From DATEOR01 sp963841425 (lineage in GTDB: Bacteria > Actinomycetota > Thermoleophilia > Gaiellales > Gaiellaceae): a DNA stretch of 64,000 nucleotides. Under the pieces are notes generated by a model that was not told where the DNA came from, did not search any database, and saw nothing but the letters and a program-made list of their open reading frames with translations. A program made the translations under genes and the position numbers. Numbering within the stretch: position 1 is the stretch's first letter; every line of letters starts with the position of its first letter. The stretch lies in the NCBI GenBank assembly GCA_963841425.1, contig CAWJCL010000002.1:372001-436000 (forward strand). Direction: 5' to 3'. This document shows positions 26,672-35,525 of the stretch, one piece after another.

Positions 26672-26838
26672 AGTGGCCCGCCTCGCGGCGTTTCTCAGGT
26701 CCCAGGCGACTGCAAAGCGTCGCCATGCATCGTCCTCGGTCGTCCACGTACTTGTTCAAGTGCGCGGACTCCCTGCATCCTCGCCTGGCTCGCTTTTCGC
26801 GTGGCTGGAACGGTGAGAACACCGCGAGACTGACCACT
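26672..26838 (-). ncRNA. Candidate structured RNA element, copy B (upp to WecA-like gap)
   Basis: 167 nt. Core strings GCGAGGATGCAGGGAG (26769-26784) and CGACCGAGGACG (26731-26742) enclose a 26-nt hairpin with TCC..GTACTTG pairing to CAAGTGC..GGA. Arms are 54 and 59 nt. The arm ends AGTGGTCAGTCTCGCGGTGT and ACGCCGCGAGGCGGGCCACT pair over about 20 positions with one mismatch, and UUCUCA/UGAGAA and GUUCCAG/CUGGGAC follow. It overlaps the upp stop codon and ends 5 nt before the GTG of the WecA-like gene, placing a GAGGCGGG stretch of the terminal stem upstream of the start. Confidence 0.75.
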
Positions 26839-27499
26839 ACTTGGTCCCGAACAGGCGGTCGCCCGCGTCTCCGAGGCCCGGGACGATGTAGCCCTTCTCG
26901 TTCAGGCCCCGGTCCACAGCCGCGACGACGACGTTGACGTCGGGATGCTCGGAATGGAGGCGCTCGATGCCCTCGGGCGCGGCGACGATAGCGATGAGGC
27001 GCACCGAGGTCGCGCCCGCGGCCTTCGCCGTCGTGACCGCGGCTGCGGTCGAGTTCCCGGTCGCGAGCATCGGGTCGAGCAGGATGACGTCGCGCTCGGC
27101 GACGTCGGTCGGGAGCTTCACGTAGTACTCGACCGGCTGAAGCGTCTCCTCGTTCCGGTAGAGGCCGATGAAGCCGACGCGCGCGCCGGAGATGAGGCTG
27201 AGGACGCCGTCGAGCATTCCGAGTCCCGCGCGGAGGATCGGGCAGACCGCCACCTTCTTGCCGGAGATCCGCTGGACGATCGTCCGCTCGAGCGGCGTCT
27301 CGATCTCCACCTCCTCGGTCGCGAGACCCTTCGTCGCCTCGTAGGTGAGGAGGAGCGTGACCTCGTCGACGAGCTGGCGGAAGAGATGCGTCGGCGTCGA
27401 GTCTTCGCGGAGCATGCCGAGCTTGTGCTGGACGAGCGGATGGTCTACGACGACCACGGCGCCTTGGGCCGTGGTCGTAAAGGTCTCAGGCTCCTTCAT
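26837..27499 (-). CDS. upp: Uracil phosphoribosyltransferase
   Basis: 220 residues. VVDHPLVQHKLGMLREDSTP near residue 17, LERTIVQRISGKKVAVCPIL near 70, and the PRPP loop ILLDPMLATGNSTAAAV near 135 are all conserved, with GYIVPGLGDAGDRLFGTK at the C-terminus. It salvages uracil to UMP in the cytosol. The start overlaps the 3' end of glyA by 14 nt, so the two are coupled. Confidence 0.95.
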   Translation of the reverse strand: MKEPETFTTTAQGAVVVVDHPLVQHKLGMLREDSTPTHLFRQLVDEVTLLLTYEATKGLATEEVEIETPLERTIVQRISGKKVAVCPILRAGLGMLDGVLSLISGARVGFIGLYRNEETLQPVEYYVKLPTDVAERDVILLDPMLATGNSTAAAVTTAKAAGATSVRLIAIVAAPEGIERLHSEHPDVNVVVAAVDRGLNEKGYIVPGLGDAGDRLFGTK

Positions 27500-28781
27500 A
27501 GGTCGTGTAGCCCCGAAAACCGGGATACAGAGGCCGCTTTTCGCAGAGCACTTCGCTGCGGCCGCGGAGGGCGTCGATGTCCGGGTCCGAGGCGAGCGCG
27601 CCGGCGATGATCTCCCCCACGTCGCGCAGGTCGGCCTCGTCGAAGCCGCGCATGGTGACCGCGGGAGTACCGAGACGGACGCCAGAGGCCTCCATCGGGG
27701 GGCGCTCGTCGAAGGGAACGGTGTTCCGGTTGGCCGTGATCTTCACCTCGTGGAGCTGCTCCTCCGCCGCCTTGCCCGACCACTCGCCGCCGCGGAGATC
27801 CATCTGCAGGAGATGCGTGTCGGTTCCGCCGGTGAGGACGTCGAGGCCGTTCGCCAGGAGCGTCGAGGCAAGCGCGTCCGCGTTGGCGCGGATCTGCGAC
27901 TGGTAGTCGCGGAAGGCGCCGGAGCCCGCGATCTTGAAGCACGCGGCCTTGCCGGCGATGACGTGGAGGAGCGGGCCGCCCTGCATCCCCGGGAAGACCG
28001 CCTTGTCGAGCGCCTGCGCGTGCTCCTCCTTGCAGAGCACGAAGCCCGAGCGCGGCCCGGCGAGCGTCTTGTGCGTCGTCGAGGTGACGAAGTCGCAGTG
28101 CGGTGTCGGGTTCGGGTGGATGCCGGCCGCGACGAGCCCGGCGAAATGGGCCATGTCGCAGAGAAGGAGCGCGCCGACCTCGTCGGCGATCTCCCGGAAC
28201 CGGTCGGTCTCGATCGTCCTCGGGTAGGCGGAGCCGCCGCAGACGATCAGCTTGGGCCTACACTCCTTCGCCGTCGTGAGCACCTCGTCGAAGTCGACGA
28301 GCGACGTTTCCCGGTCGACGCCGTAGCCGACGAAGTTGTAGAGCTTGCCCGAGAAGTTGACCTTGAGGCCGTGCGTGAGGTGGCCGCCGTGGTCGAGCCG
28401 CATGGCGAGCACGGTGTCCCCCGGCTCGAGGCAGCTGAAGTACACGGCCATGTTCGTCTGCGCGCCCGCGTGCGGCTGCACGTTCGCGTGCTCGGCGCCG
28501 AAGAGCTCCTTCGCCCGGTCGATGGCCAGCCGCTCGATCTCGTCAACGACCTCGCAGCCCCCGTAGTAGCGGCGCCCTGGGTAGCCCTCCGCGTACTTGT
28601 TCGTCGGCACGCTCCCCATGGCCTCGAGAACGCTCGGCCACGTGAAGTTCTCGGAGGCGATCAGCTCGATCTGACCGCGCTGGCGCTCGAGCTCGCGCTC
28701 GATGAGGGCAGCGGTGTCGGGATCGATCTCGGCCAACCCGGCCCGCTGGAGCTCCTGCAGCGTCTCCTGCGCGATCGCCAC
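27486..28781 (-). CDS. glyA: Serine hydroxymethyltransferase
   Basis: 431 residues. IELIASENFTWPSVLEAMGS near 35, GYPGRRYYGGCEVVDEIERL near 65, and the PLP-lysine segment FVTSTTHKTLAGPRSGFVLC near 225. It interconverts serine and glycine with tetrahydrofolate, feeding one-carbon units. Start ATG 28781. It is separated from sua5 by 43 nt and overlaps upp downstream. Confidence 0.96.
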   Translation of the reverse strand: MAIAQETLQELQRAGLAEIDPDTAALIERELERQRGQIELIASENFTWPSVLEAMGSVPTNKYAEGYPGRRYYGGCEVVDEIERLAIDRAKELFGAEHANVQPHAGAQTNMAVYFSCLEPGDTVLAMRLDHGGHLTHGLKVNFSGKLYNFVGYGVDRETSLVDFDEVLTTAKECRPKLIVCGGSAYPRTIETDRFREIADEVGALLLCDMAHFAGLVAAGIHPNPTPHCDFVTSTTHKTLAGPRSGFVLCKEEHAQALDKAVFPGMQGGPLLHVIAGKAACFKIAGSGAFRDYQSQIRANADALASTLLANGLDVLTGGTDTHLLQMDLRGGEWSGKAAEEQLHEVKITANRNTVPFDERPPMEASGVRLGTPAVTMRGFDEADLRDVGEIIAGALASDPDIDALRGRSEVLCEKRPLYPGFRGYTTYEGA

Positions 28782-28824
28782 GGGTCCACCATACCGCGTC
28801 GCCCGGCCGCGGAGGCCCGGCCCG

Positions 28825-29442
28825 TCAGCCGGCCGTCGCGCAGGCGATCTTGGCCAGAGCCTCGGGCGCGAGAACGGCTCCCTCGCGCAGCACCTCGGGC
28901 TCGTTGCCGGTGAGATCGATCACCGTCGAGGGGGTGCCCGGAAGCTCGCCTGCGTCGACGACCGCGGCGGCCCCCCGGAGGACCTCCTCGGGGATGTCCT
29001 CAACCCGCGCCGGGTCCGGGCCTCCGTGGACGTTCGCGCTCGTCATCGCGACGGCTCCGAAGCCGTCGAGCACCGCCTTCGCCTCGGCCGGGAGGTCCGG
29101 GATGCGCACGCCGATCGTTTCCTGCCGCGTGCCGGTCAGCCACTGGTAGCGGCGCGCGGGGTTCGGGAGGACGAGGGTGTACGGCCCGGGCAGAACCGCT
29201 CGGGCCATGACGGCGGCGCGGCCGCGCAGCTCGGGGACCGCGTCGAGGATCACCTCGAGATCCGAGGCGACGAGCGCAACCGGGATCTCCCTCGGGCGCT
29301 TCTTCTGCCGGAGGAGCCGTCGGATCGGCCCCTCGTGGTAGGCGTCGACGCAGAGGCCGTAGACGGTGTCGGTCGGAAGGATCACGGTCTGGCCCGCTCG
29401 CAGGGAGGCGATCGCCGCATCGACCGACTGCGCAGCGATCAC
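28825..29442 (-). CDS. L-threonylcarbamoyladenylate synthase (Sua5/YciO/YrdC family)
   Basis: 205 residues from a GTG at 29442 that overlaps the prmC stop as GTGA. Motifs: GQTVILPTDTVYGLCVDAYH near 20, RLLRQKKRPREIPVALVAS near 45, LPGPYTLVLPNP near 90, TIGVRIPDLP near 115 and AMTSANVHGGPDPA near 140. It makes threonylcarbamoyl-AMP for the t6A modification of tRNAs. Usual actinobacterial neighbour of prfA-prmC. The short form lacks the C-terminal Sua5 domain. Confidence 0.9.
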   Translation of the reverse strand: MIAAQSVDAAIASLRAGQTVILPTDTVYGLCVDAYHEGPIRRLLRQKKRPREIPVALVASDLEVILDAVPELRGRAAVMARAVLPGPYTLVLPNPARRYQWLTGTRQETIGVRIPDLPAEAKAVLDGFGAVAMTSANVHGGPDPARVEDIPEEVLRGAAAVVDAGELPGTPSTVIDLTGNEPEVLREGAVLAPEALAKIACATAG

Positions 29443-30296
29443 GAGCCGTCCCAGCGCCCTTCGACGACGCGGTCGCGCCCGGCGAGGTCCCTCGTCTCCA
29501 TAACGCCGCCGTAGCCGAGCGAGCGGAGGGCCTCCGCGAGCCCGGCCGCCTGGCCGTCCCCGCACTCGAGCACGAGGCGGCCGCCCGGCACGAGGAGCGC
29601 TCGCGCCCCGGCGGCGATCTTCGCGCCGACGCCGACGCCGACCACGGCCTCATAGGGCTCGTAGAGGCGGATTTCGGGCTGAAGCGTCGCGTACTCCGTG
29701 GGCGAGACGTAGGGCGGGTTCGAAACGACGAGGTCGAACGGCCCCTCGACCTCCGAGAGCAGGTCTCCCTGGACGAAACGGACGCGGCCGTCGACAGACG
29801 CGCGCGCCAGGTTCTCACCCGCCAGAGCCAATGCGCGCTCGGAGCTGTCGACGGCGACGACCTGCGCTCCCTCGTGCTCGTCGGCGATGGCGAGGGCGAT
29901 CGCGCCCGAGCCGACGCCGACATCGAGCACGCGCGGCTCGGCGAGCTCGCCGAGAAAGGCGAGGCAGCGTTCGACGACGATCTCCGTCTCGGGCCTCGGG
30001 ATGAGCGCTCGGTCGTCCACCTTCAGGACGAGCCGGCGGAAACCCCACTCGCCGAGGATGTAGGCGAGCGGCTCCCGCCGAAGGCGCCGCTCGACGAGCT
30101 CGTCCAGCCGCTCGGCCTCGAAGGCGGTCACGGGGCGGCCCGACGAATAGAGCTCGGAGCGCGCGAGCCCGAGCACGTCCGCGACAAGAATCTCCGCATC
30201 GACGCGCGGGGAGGGCACGCCTCGAGCGCGCAGCCTACCTTCGACCTCGCGAACGGAATCCAGGGGCATCAACATCTGTTCGCTGCAGACAGTCAC
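29439..30296 (-). CDS. prmC: Peptide chain release factor N5-glutamine methyltransferase
   Basis: 285 residues. The PrmC N-terminal helical domain (VDAEILVADVLGLARSELYS) precedes the methyltransferase: PRPETEIVVERCLAF near 122, VLDVGVGSGAIALAIADEHE near 145, and the hallmark DLVVSNPPYVSPTEYATLQP near 208. It methylates Gln of the GGQ motif of release factors. Follows prfA by 7 nt. Start GTG 30296 is used; ATG codons 7 and 9 codons later are possible. Confidence 0.92.
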   Translation of the reverse strand: MTVCSEQMLMPLDSVREVEGRLRARGVPSPRVDAEILVADVLGLARSELYSSGRPVTAFEAERLDELVERRLRREPLAYILGEWGFRRLVLKVDDRALIPRPETEIVVERCLAFLGELAEPRVLDVGVGSGAIALAIADEHEGAQVVAVDSSERALALAGENLARASVDGRVRFVQGDLLSEVEGPFDLVVSNPPYVSPTEYATLQPEIRLYEPYEAVVGVGVGAKIAAGARALLVPGGRLVLECGDGQAAGLAEALRSLGYGGVMETRDLAGRDRVVEGRWDGS

Positions 30297-30303
30297 GTAG
30301 TTC

Positions 30304-31344
30304 TTACGCCGCGGCCGCTTCGAGAGCCTGCCGCCGCTCCTCGGCGGCGAGGGCTTCCGTGAACTCGGCCAGGTCGCCCTCGACGATGCGGTCGAGCCGC
30401 TTGATCGTCAGGTTGACCCGGTGGTCCGTGACGCGGTTGTCGGGATAGTTGTAGGTGCGGATCTTCTCGGCCCGCTCGCCACGGCCGATCTGCGAGCGCC
30501 GCGCCTCCGAGAGCTCTTCCTCCTGGCGCTCGCGCTCGAGCTCGAGCAGACGTGCGCGGAGGACGCGGAGCGCCTTGGTCTTGTTCTGGAGCTGGGATTT
30601 CTCGTCCTGCATCGCGACGACGAGCCCGGTCGGGAGGTGCGTGATCCGCACGGCCGAGTCGGTCGTGTTGACACTCTGGCCGCCGGGCCCGGTCGAGCGG
30701 TAGACGTCGATCTTCAGGTCGTTCGGGTCGATCTCGACCTCGACCTCCTCGGCCTCGGGCATGACTGCCACGGTCGCCGTCGACGTGTGGATGCGTCCCT
30801 GGGATTCGGTCACCGGCACGCGTTGTACCCGGTGCGTGCCTCCCTCCCACTTGAAGATCGAGTACGCGCCCTCGCCCTTGATCGCGAAGGTGACGTCGTT
30901 GTAGCCGCCGCTCTCGCTCGGGTTGGAGCCCAGCACCTCCCACTTGAAGCCTCGGGACTCGGCATAGCGCGTGAGCATGCGGAAGAGATCTCCCGCCCAG
31001 ATGGCCGCCTCGTCACCGCCCGTGCCCTTGCGGATCTCGACGATGACGTCCTTCTCGTCGTTGGGATCGCGCTGGACGAGCGCGAGCTTGAGCTCGTCCT
31101 CGAGCTCCTCGAGCCGGCCCTCGAGCTCCGGGACGAGGCCGCGTAGCTCCGCGTCCTCGCGCGCGGCCTCCAGGTCGTCGCGCGTCGAGCGCCATTCCCG
31201 CGCGAGCTTGTGCGGACCCTCGAGCTCCTTGAGCCGGCGCCCGGCGTCGGCCGCCTGGTGGTGGTCGGCGAAGATCGCAGGGTCGCTCATCCGCTCCTGC
31301 GCGTCGGCGTACGAGCGCTCCAGCTCATCGATCAGGCTGTCCAT
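30304..31344 (-). CDS. prfA: Peptide chain release factor 1
   Basis: 346 residues from the ATG at 31344 (MDSLIDELERSYADAQERMS); an ATG at 31365 would add seven residues without homology. The GTGGDEAAIWAGDLFRMLTR block is near 110, and the catalytic GGQ is in RSTGPGGQSVNTTDSAVRIT near 223. The C-terminal RIRTYNYPDNRVTDHRVN-like segment (here EKIRTYNYPDNRVTDHRVNL) is intact. It ends translation at UAA and UAG. It is divergent from the GFA-family gene. Confidence 0.94.
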   Translation of the reverse strand: MDSLIDELERSYADAQERMSDPAIFADHHQAADAGRRLKELEGPHKLAREWRSTRDDLEAAREDAELRGLVPELEGRLEELEDELKLALVQRDPNDEKDVIVEIRKGTGGDEAAIWAGDLFRMLTRYAESRGFKWEVLGSNPSESGGYNDVTFAIKGEGAYSIFKWEGGTHRVQRVPVTESQGRIHTSTATVAVMPEAEEVEVEIDPNDLKIDVYRSTGPGGQSVNTTDSAVRITHLPTGLVVAMQDEKSQLQNKTKALRVLRARLLELERERQEEELSEARRSQIGRGERAEKIRTYNYPDNRVTDHRVNLTIKRLDRIVEGDLAEFTEALAAEERRQALEAAAA

Positions 31345-31376
31345 CTGGCTCACGGCGATCAGCATAGACTCAGGCC

Positions 31377-31793
31377 ATGGTGGAACCGCTGCAGGGAAGC
31401 TGCCTCTGCGGAGGCGTCCGGTTCGAGATCACGGCGCCGTTTCTCAACGCCAACCACTGCCACTGCTCCCGTTGCCGCAAGCACTCGGGGACGTTCGGAG
31501 AGACCCAGGGCCGCGTGCCGCGCGACGGCTTCCGGCTCGTCTCGGGCGAGGAGCTCATCCGCGTCTACCGGCCCGCCGACGACGCCGGGGTGAAGGCGTT
31601 CTGCTCTCGCTGCGGCTCGAGCCTCTTCGGGAGGACGTGGCCCGACGGGCTTGAGATCTCCGTCCGGCTCGGCGCGCTCGACGGCGACCCCGGCATCCGG
31701 CCGGAGTTCCACACCTACGTGGACTCGAAGGCGCCGTGGGACGAGCTCCCGGACGACGGCCTGCCGCGCTACCCGGACGAGCCTCCGGGCTAG
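31377..31793 (+). CDS. GFA (CENP-V/GFA domain) family protein
   Basis: 138 residues. Zinc-binding Cys pairs are visible in GSCLCGGVRFEIT (residues 8-20), HCHCSRCRKHSGT near 34 and KAFCSRCGSSLFGRTW near 76, the layout of the GFA fold. Family members include glutathione-dependent formaldehyde-activating enzyme, but most bacterial members have no known substrate. The single plus-strand gene sits in a minus-strand housekeeping block, and its TAG stop shares a CTAG palindrome with the stop of the convergent DUF1385 gene. Confidence 0.85.
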   Translation: MVEPLQGSCLCGGVRFEITAPFLNANHCHCSRCRKHSGTFGETQGRVPRDGFRLVSGEELIRVYRPADDAGVKAFCSRCGSSLFGRTWPDGLEISVRLGALDGDPGIRPEFHTYVDSKAPWDELPDDGLPRYPDEPPG

Positions 31794-32704
31794 GCCATCA
31801 CTTCGACTTTGCGCTCCTCCGGAGTCGTCCGTCCTTCGAGGCGGAGAACTTCTCTGAGAGCGCGAATCGAGACTTCGACCTGGTCGAGGGAGGGCTCGCG
31901 CGTCGTGAGTCGCTGAAGCCACATTCCCGGGGCGAGCAGGGCGCGGAGCGCGCGATTGTCGGCGTGCCGACCGGCGAAACGGATGATCTCGTAGGCGATA
32001 CCGGCGATCACCGGTAGGAGCAGGATCCGCGAGATGATCAGCCAGTACCAGTCCGGGCGGCCGACGAACGCGAACACGAAGATCGCGACCACCATGACGT
32101 AGAGCAGAAATGCGGTGCCGCAACGCACGTGCAGCAGGCTGTAGCGCTGCACGTTTTCCGGAGTCAGCTCCTCGCCGGCCTCGTAGGCGTTGATCGCCTT
32201 GTGCTCGGCCGCGTGGTACTGAAACACGCGCTTGAGGTCGGGCAGCATCGAGATGATCAGCAGGTAGACGATGAAGATCGTCACGCGCACGAGGCCCTCG
32301 ATGACGACGAAGGCGCCGGTCGAGTCGATCGGCAGCCAGTTCGTGATCAGCGCCGGCGAGACCTTGAAGAGGAGGAGCGCGAAACCGATTGCGATGCCGA
32401 ACGCAAAGAGAAGCTGCCCGCGCGTGAGCTCCGTCTCGACCTCGCCGTCCTCGCCTTCTTCCTGGGCGGCGTAGTTCGCCGAGATGGCGAGGGCGCGAAA
32501 GCCGATCGCCAGGGACTCGCCGAGGGCGATGATCCCGCGGACGATCGGGAGCCGCAGCCAGCGGTGCCGAAGCAGGATCGACGTGACCGGGCGGTTGACC
32601 TCGGCGATGACGCCGTCGGGCTTTCGCACCGCCACCGACCAGGCGGACGGGCCACGCATCATCACGCCCTCAAGGACGGCTTGGCCTCCGATCGGGGCGC
32701 TCAT
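31790..32704 (-). CDS. DUF1385 family membrane protein
   Basis: 304 residues from the ATG at 32704 (SAPIGGQAVLEGVMMRGPSA, the family signature). Several membrane helices (LLFAFGIAIGFALLLFKVSP, LVRVTIFIVYLLIISMLPDL, FLLYVMVVAIFVFAFVG) and the conserved FQYHAAEHKAINAYEAGEEL with a His/Glu cluster near 165 follow. It is a widespread Gram-positive gene found near prfA and rpmE, with no proven function; the His/Glu cluster suggests metal dependence. It follows rpmE by 16 nt. Confidence 0.88.
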   Translation of the reverse strand: MSAPIGGQAVLEGVMMRGPSAWSVAVRKPDGVIAEVNRPVTSILLRHRWLRLPIVRGIIALGESLAIGFRALAISANYAAQEEGEDGEVETELTRGQLLFAFGIAIGFALLLFKVSPALITNWLPIDSTGAFVVIEGLVRVTIFIVYLLIISMLPDLKRVFQYHAAEHKAINAYEAGEELTPENVQRYSLLHVRCGTAFLLYVMVVAIFVFAFVGRPDWYWLIISRILLLPVIAGIAYEIIRFAGRHADNRALRALLAPGMWLQRLTTREPSLDQVEVSIRALREVLRLEGRTTPEERKVEVMA

Positions 32705-32720
32705 GCGACTCTTTTCGCTG

Positions 32721-32930
32721 TTAGGCCCTGCCGGCCTTCTCGAGACGCCGCTGGAAGCGCTCGACGCGACCGCCGGTGTCCATGAGCTTCTGCTTGCCGG
32801 TGTAGAACGGATGGCACTCGGAGCAGATCTCCACGTGCAGCTCCGGCTTGGTCGAACGGGTCTGGAACTCGTTCCCACACGAGCAGCGCACGGTGGCGAG
32901 AACGTAATCGGGATGAATGTCAGCCTTCAT
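32721..32930 (-). CDS. rpmE: 50S ribosomal protein L31 (zinc-binding form)
   Basis: 69 residues. MKADIHPDYVLATVRCSCGN gives the first Cys-x-Cys, and EICSECHPFYTGKQKLMDTG the second Cys-x2-Cys, so this is the zinc-containing C+ paralogue. The start overlaps the 3' end of the PLP dehydratase gene by 11 nt. Position before prfA is usual in actinobacteria. Confidence 0.97.
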   Translation of the reverse strand: MKADIHPDYVLATVRCSCGNEFQTRSTKPELHVEICSECHPFYTGKQKLMDTGGRVERFQRRLEKAGRA

Positions 32931-33828
32931 TTGAACTCAGGATAGCAGCAGCGGTTTTGCCGGCCACGTTGCCACCCGAGACGACAACGGCGACCGTCTT
33001 GCCTTCGACATCCGGCACCTTGCCGGCCAAGAGCGCCCCCACTCCGGCGGCGGCTCCGGGCTCTGCTGCGAGCTTCGCGCGCTCGTAGAGGAACCGAACG
33101 CCGGCGCGGATGTCGTCCTCGGAGACGAGCACCGACTCCACGCCGCGCTCGAGGCAGACCGCGAGACAGTGCTCGCCGGCGATGGGCGCGTTGAGCGCAT
33201 CCGCGATCGAATCGGGCCGGACCGGAACCGGCCGCCCCGCGGCGAGCGCCTGGGCGAGCGCCGCGGATCCCTCGGGCTCGACGCCGACCACGCGCGCGCC
33301 GGGGGCGCCGACGGCGATCCCCGAGACCAGGCCGCCTCCCCCGACGCCCGTCACGATCACCTCGGTCGTCGGAGCGTCCTCGAGAATCTCACGGCTCAGG
33401 CTGGAGTGCCCTTCGATGACGGCCGGGTCGTCGTACGGATGGACGAATGCGCGCCCTGACTCGGAACGCAGCTCCTCGAGGCGATCGAAGGCCTCCGTCG
33501 GATCGGCGGCCTCGCGGTCCACGGCCGCGCCGTAGGCCCTTGCCGCCGCCGCCTTGAGCTCGCTCGTGCCCTGCCACATGACCACGAGGCAGTCGATCTT
33601 CTCGAGCGCGCAGCCGTAGGCCACCGCGGCTGCCGCGTTGCCGGCCGAGACCGTGATGACGCCGCGCGCCCTCTCCCCCGGAGTGAGTGTCGAGAGCTTC
33701 GCCAGGATTCCCCGCGGCTTGAAGGAGCCGGTTTTCTGGAAGAGCTCTGCCTTGAGGAGGGCGGTGCCGCCAAACGCGTCTCCCAGGGTCGTCGACCGGA
33801 GGAGCGGCGTTCGCAGGAGCGTGGTCAC
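32920..33828 (-). CDS. PLP-dependent threonine/serine dehydratase-like protein
   Basis: 302 residues from a GTG at 33828 that overlaps the ETF:QO stop as GTGA. RTPLLRSTTLGDAF starts the fold. The PLP lysine is in LFQKTGSFKPRGILAKL (Lys 37), SAGNAAAAVAYGCAL near 70 and the phosphate loop VTGVGGGGLVSGIAVGAPGA near 155 follow, and VVVSGGNV lies near 285. It resembles catabolic threonine dehydratases (TdcB type) without a regulatory ACT domain. A longer frame upstream overlaps ETF:QO and is not homologous. Substrate is inferred. Confidence 0.85.
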   Translation of the reverse strand: MTTLLRTPLLRSTTLGDAFGGTALLKAELFQKTGSFKPRGILAKLSTLTPGERARGVITVSAGNAAAAVAYGCALEKIDCLVVMWQGTSELKAAAARAYGAAVDREAADPTEAFDRLEELRSESGRAFVHPYDDPAVIEGHSSLSREILEDAPTTEVIVTGVGGGGLVSGIAVGAPGARVVGVEPEGSAALAQALAAGRPVPVRPDSIADALNAPIAGEHCLAVCLERGVESVLVSEDDIRAGVRFLYERAKLAAEPGAAAGVGALLAGKVPDVEGKTVAVVVSGGNVAGKTAAAILSSNEG

Positions 33829-35525
33829 ATCAAGCGGTACTCGGGCCCGTCGCCACCCTCGGGTGGCGTCAGCCGTCCGCCCTTGGCCGTGATCGCGCCG
33901 CACTGGACGCAGTTCGAGGCCGTCACCTCGACGCCCACGACGTTGCCCGCCGGGGATGCCTCGCCCCCGAGCTCGTAGACCTGGGCGGGGCACATGTGCA
34001 CCCACGCCTCGGCGACCTCGCGGCGGACCTTGCGGTCGACGCGGAGGTGGCTCGGCGCGTCGTCGCGCGTCTTCAGTCCCGAGAGGTAGACGCTCGAAAG
34101 CTTGTCGAAGGTGAGCTGCCCGTCGGGGTCCGGATACGATCGCGCCCGGTCGCCGACGAACACCGGCACCTCGGCGTCGCGCTGCAGCTTCAGGTCGCGA
34201 GGCGGAAGCTTCCCGAGCGTGTTCAGCGCCGCGCCGGCGAGCATCGCGCCGCGCGTAAACCCGTACTGGAAGGCCGGGCGCATGTTGCGCACGCGCTCAA
34301 GGTCCTTCCAGACATAGCTCTCCTTGAGGGCGTGGTCGTAGGACTCGAGCGCGCCGGGCTCCCAGGCCGTGCGTCCGGGCGCGAGCGCCTCGAGGGCGCT
34401 CTCCGCGGCGAGCATCCCCGAGCGCATGGCGTAGTGGATGCCCTTGAGCGCCGGCACGTTGACGAGGCCGGCGCCGTCGCCGGCGATCATCCCGCCGGGG
34501 AAGTGGAAGCGGTCCGGGAGCGCGAGGAAGCCGCCTTCCGGAATCGTCTTCGCCCCCCAGGCGACGCGCTTGCCGCCGCCGAGGATCTTGCGCACGAACG
34601 GGTGCAGCTTCAGCTCCTGCAGGAGGTCGTGGACCGAAAGCGTCGCGTCCGTGTAGTCCAGGCCGACGACCATGCCGAGCGCCACGTGTCCTTCGCCGAG
34701 CGGGTAGATGAAGCTGCCGCCGAACTCCCTGAACCTCTTCGCTCCCCGGAGCGGCCAGCCCATCGTGTGGATGACGCGGTCGAGCGGCTGGGGAACCTCC
34801 CAGACCTCCTTGACGCCGAGCGCCCACACCTGCGGGCGCGACTGAAGGCCGAAGCGGTCGAGGGCGACTCCGGTGAGGTGGCCCTGCGTCCCCTCGGCGA
34901 GGATGGTCACGCGCGCGGTGATGTCGGAGCCCGGCTCGAAGTTCGGGAGCTCCTCGCCGCTTCGTCCGCGGCCGCGGTCCCCGGTGCGGATGCCGACGAC
35001 CCGGCCGCCGGAAACGAGCAGCTTGCGGGCGGCCGTCTCGGGGACGAGCGTCGCCCCGCCCTCCTCTGCGCGCTCCGCGAGCCAGGCGCCGATCTCCGAG
35101 ATGGACGCCACGTAGTTCCCGTGGTTCCACATCGTCGGCGGAGCGGGAAGGCGCATTGCCCGCTTCGCGGTCAGGTAGTAGAGCCCTTCGCGCTCGACGC
35201 GTGAGCGAAACGGCATGTCGTCGCTGTGCATCCCGGGGAAGAGCTGCCGGAACGCGCGCGGGTTCACGACGGCGCCAGAGAGGAGATGCGCGCCGGGCGC
35301 CTTGCCCTTCTCGACGATCGCCACGGGGATCTCGCCGAGCCGCTCCCGGACGGCCGGGCTCTCCTCGAGGAGCTGGTTCAGCCTGATCGCGGCGGAGAGG
35401 CCGGCCGGGCCGCCTCCGACGATGAGGACGCCGACCTCGATGCGCTCCTCCGGCGGATCGGTGGGCTCGGCGACGAACTCGGCCGGCCCGAACGGCGGCG
35501 GGAAGTCCGCGGGGCGAACGCTCAC
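33825..35525 (-). CDS. Electron-transfer flavoprotein:ubiquinone oxidoreductase-type protein with incomplete Fe-S ligand set
   Basis: 566 residues. FAD-binding VLIVGGGPAGLSAAIRL near 32, SGAVVNPRAFRQLFP near 85, MPFRS.. and PHFPGGMIAGD-like FHFPGGMIAGDGAGLVNVPA near 345 match ETF:QO. The C-terminal ferredoxin-like domain has CPAQVYELGGEAS and SNCVQCGAITAKGGRL. Canonical ETF:QO has four Cys (CPA plus CxxCxxC); here the last position is Ile, so only three remain. It would pass electrons from ETF to the quinone pool at the membrane. Start GTG 35525 overlaps the etfA stop. Confidence 0.88.
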   Translation of the reverse strand: MSVRPADFPPPFGPAEFVAEPTDPPEERIEVGVLIVGGGPAGLSAAIRLNQLLEESPAVRERLGEIPVAIVEKGKAPGAHLLSGAVVNPRAFRQLFPGMHSDDMPFRSRVEREGLYYLTAKRAMRLPAPPTMWNHGNYVASISEIGAWLAERAEEGGATLVPETAARKLLVSGGRVVGIRTGDRGRGRSGEELPNFEPGSDITARVTILAEGTQGHLTGVALDRFGLQSRPQVWALGVKEVWEVPQPLDRVIHTMGWPLRGAKRFREFGGSFIYPLGEGHVALGMVVGLDYTDATLSVHDLLQELKLHPFVRKILGGGKRVAWGAKTIPEGGFLALPDRFHFPGGMIAGDGAGLVNVPALKGIHYAMRSGMLAAESALEALAPGRTAWEPGALESYDHALKESYVWKDLERVRNMRPAFQYGFTRGAMLAGAALNTLGKLPPRDLKLQRDAEVPVFVGDRARSYPDPDGQLTFDKLSSVYLSGLKTRDDAPSHLRVDRKVRREVAEAWVHMCPAQVYELGGEASPAGNVVGVEVTASNCVQCGAITAKGGRLTPPEGGDGPEYRLM

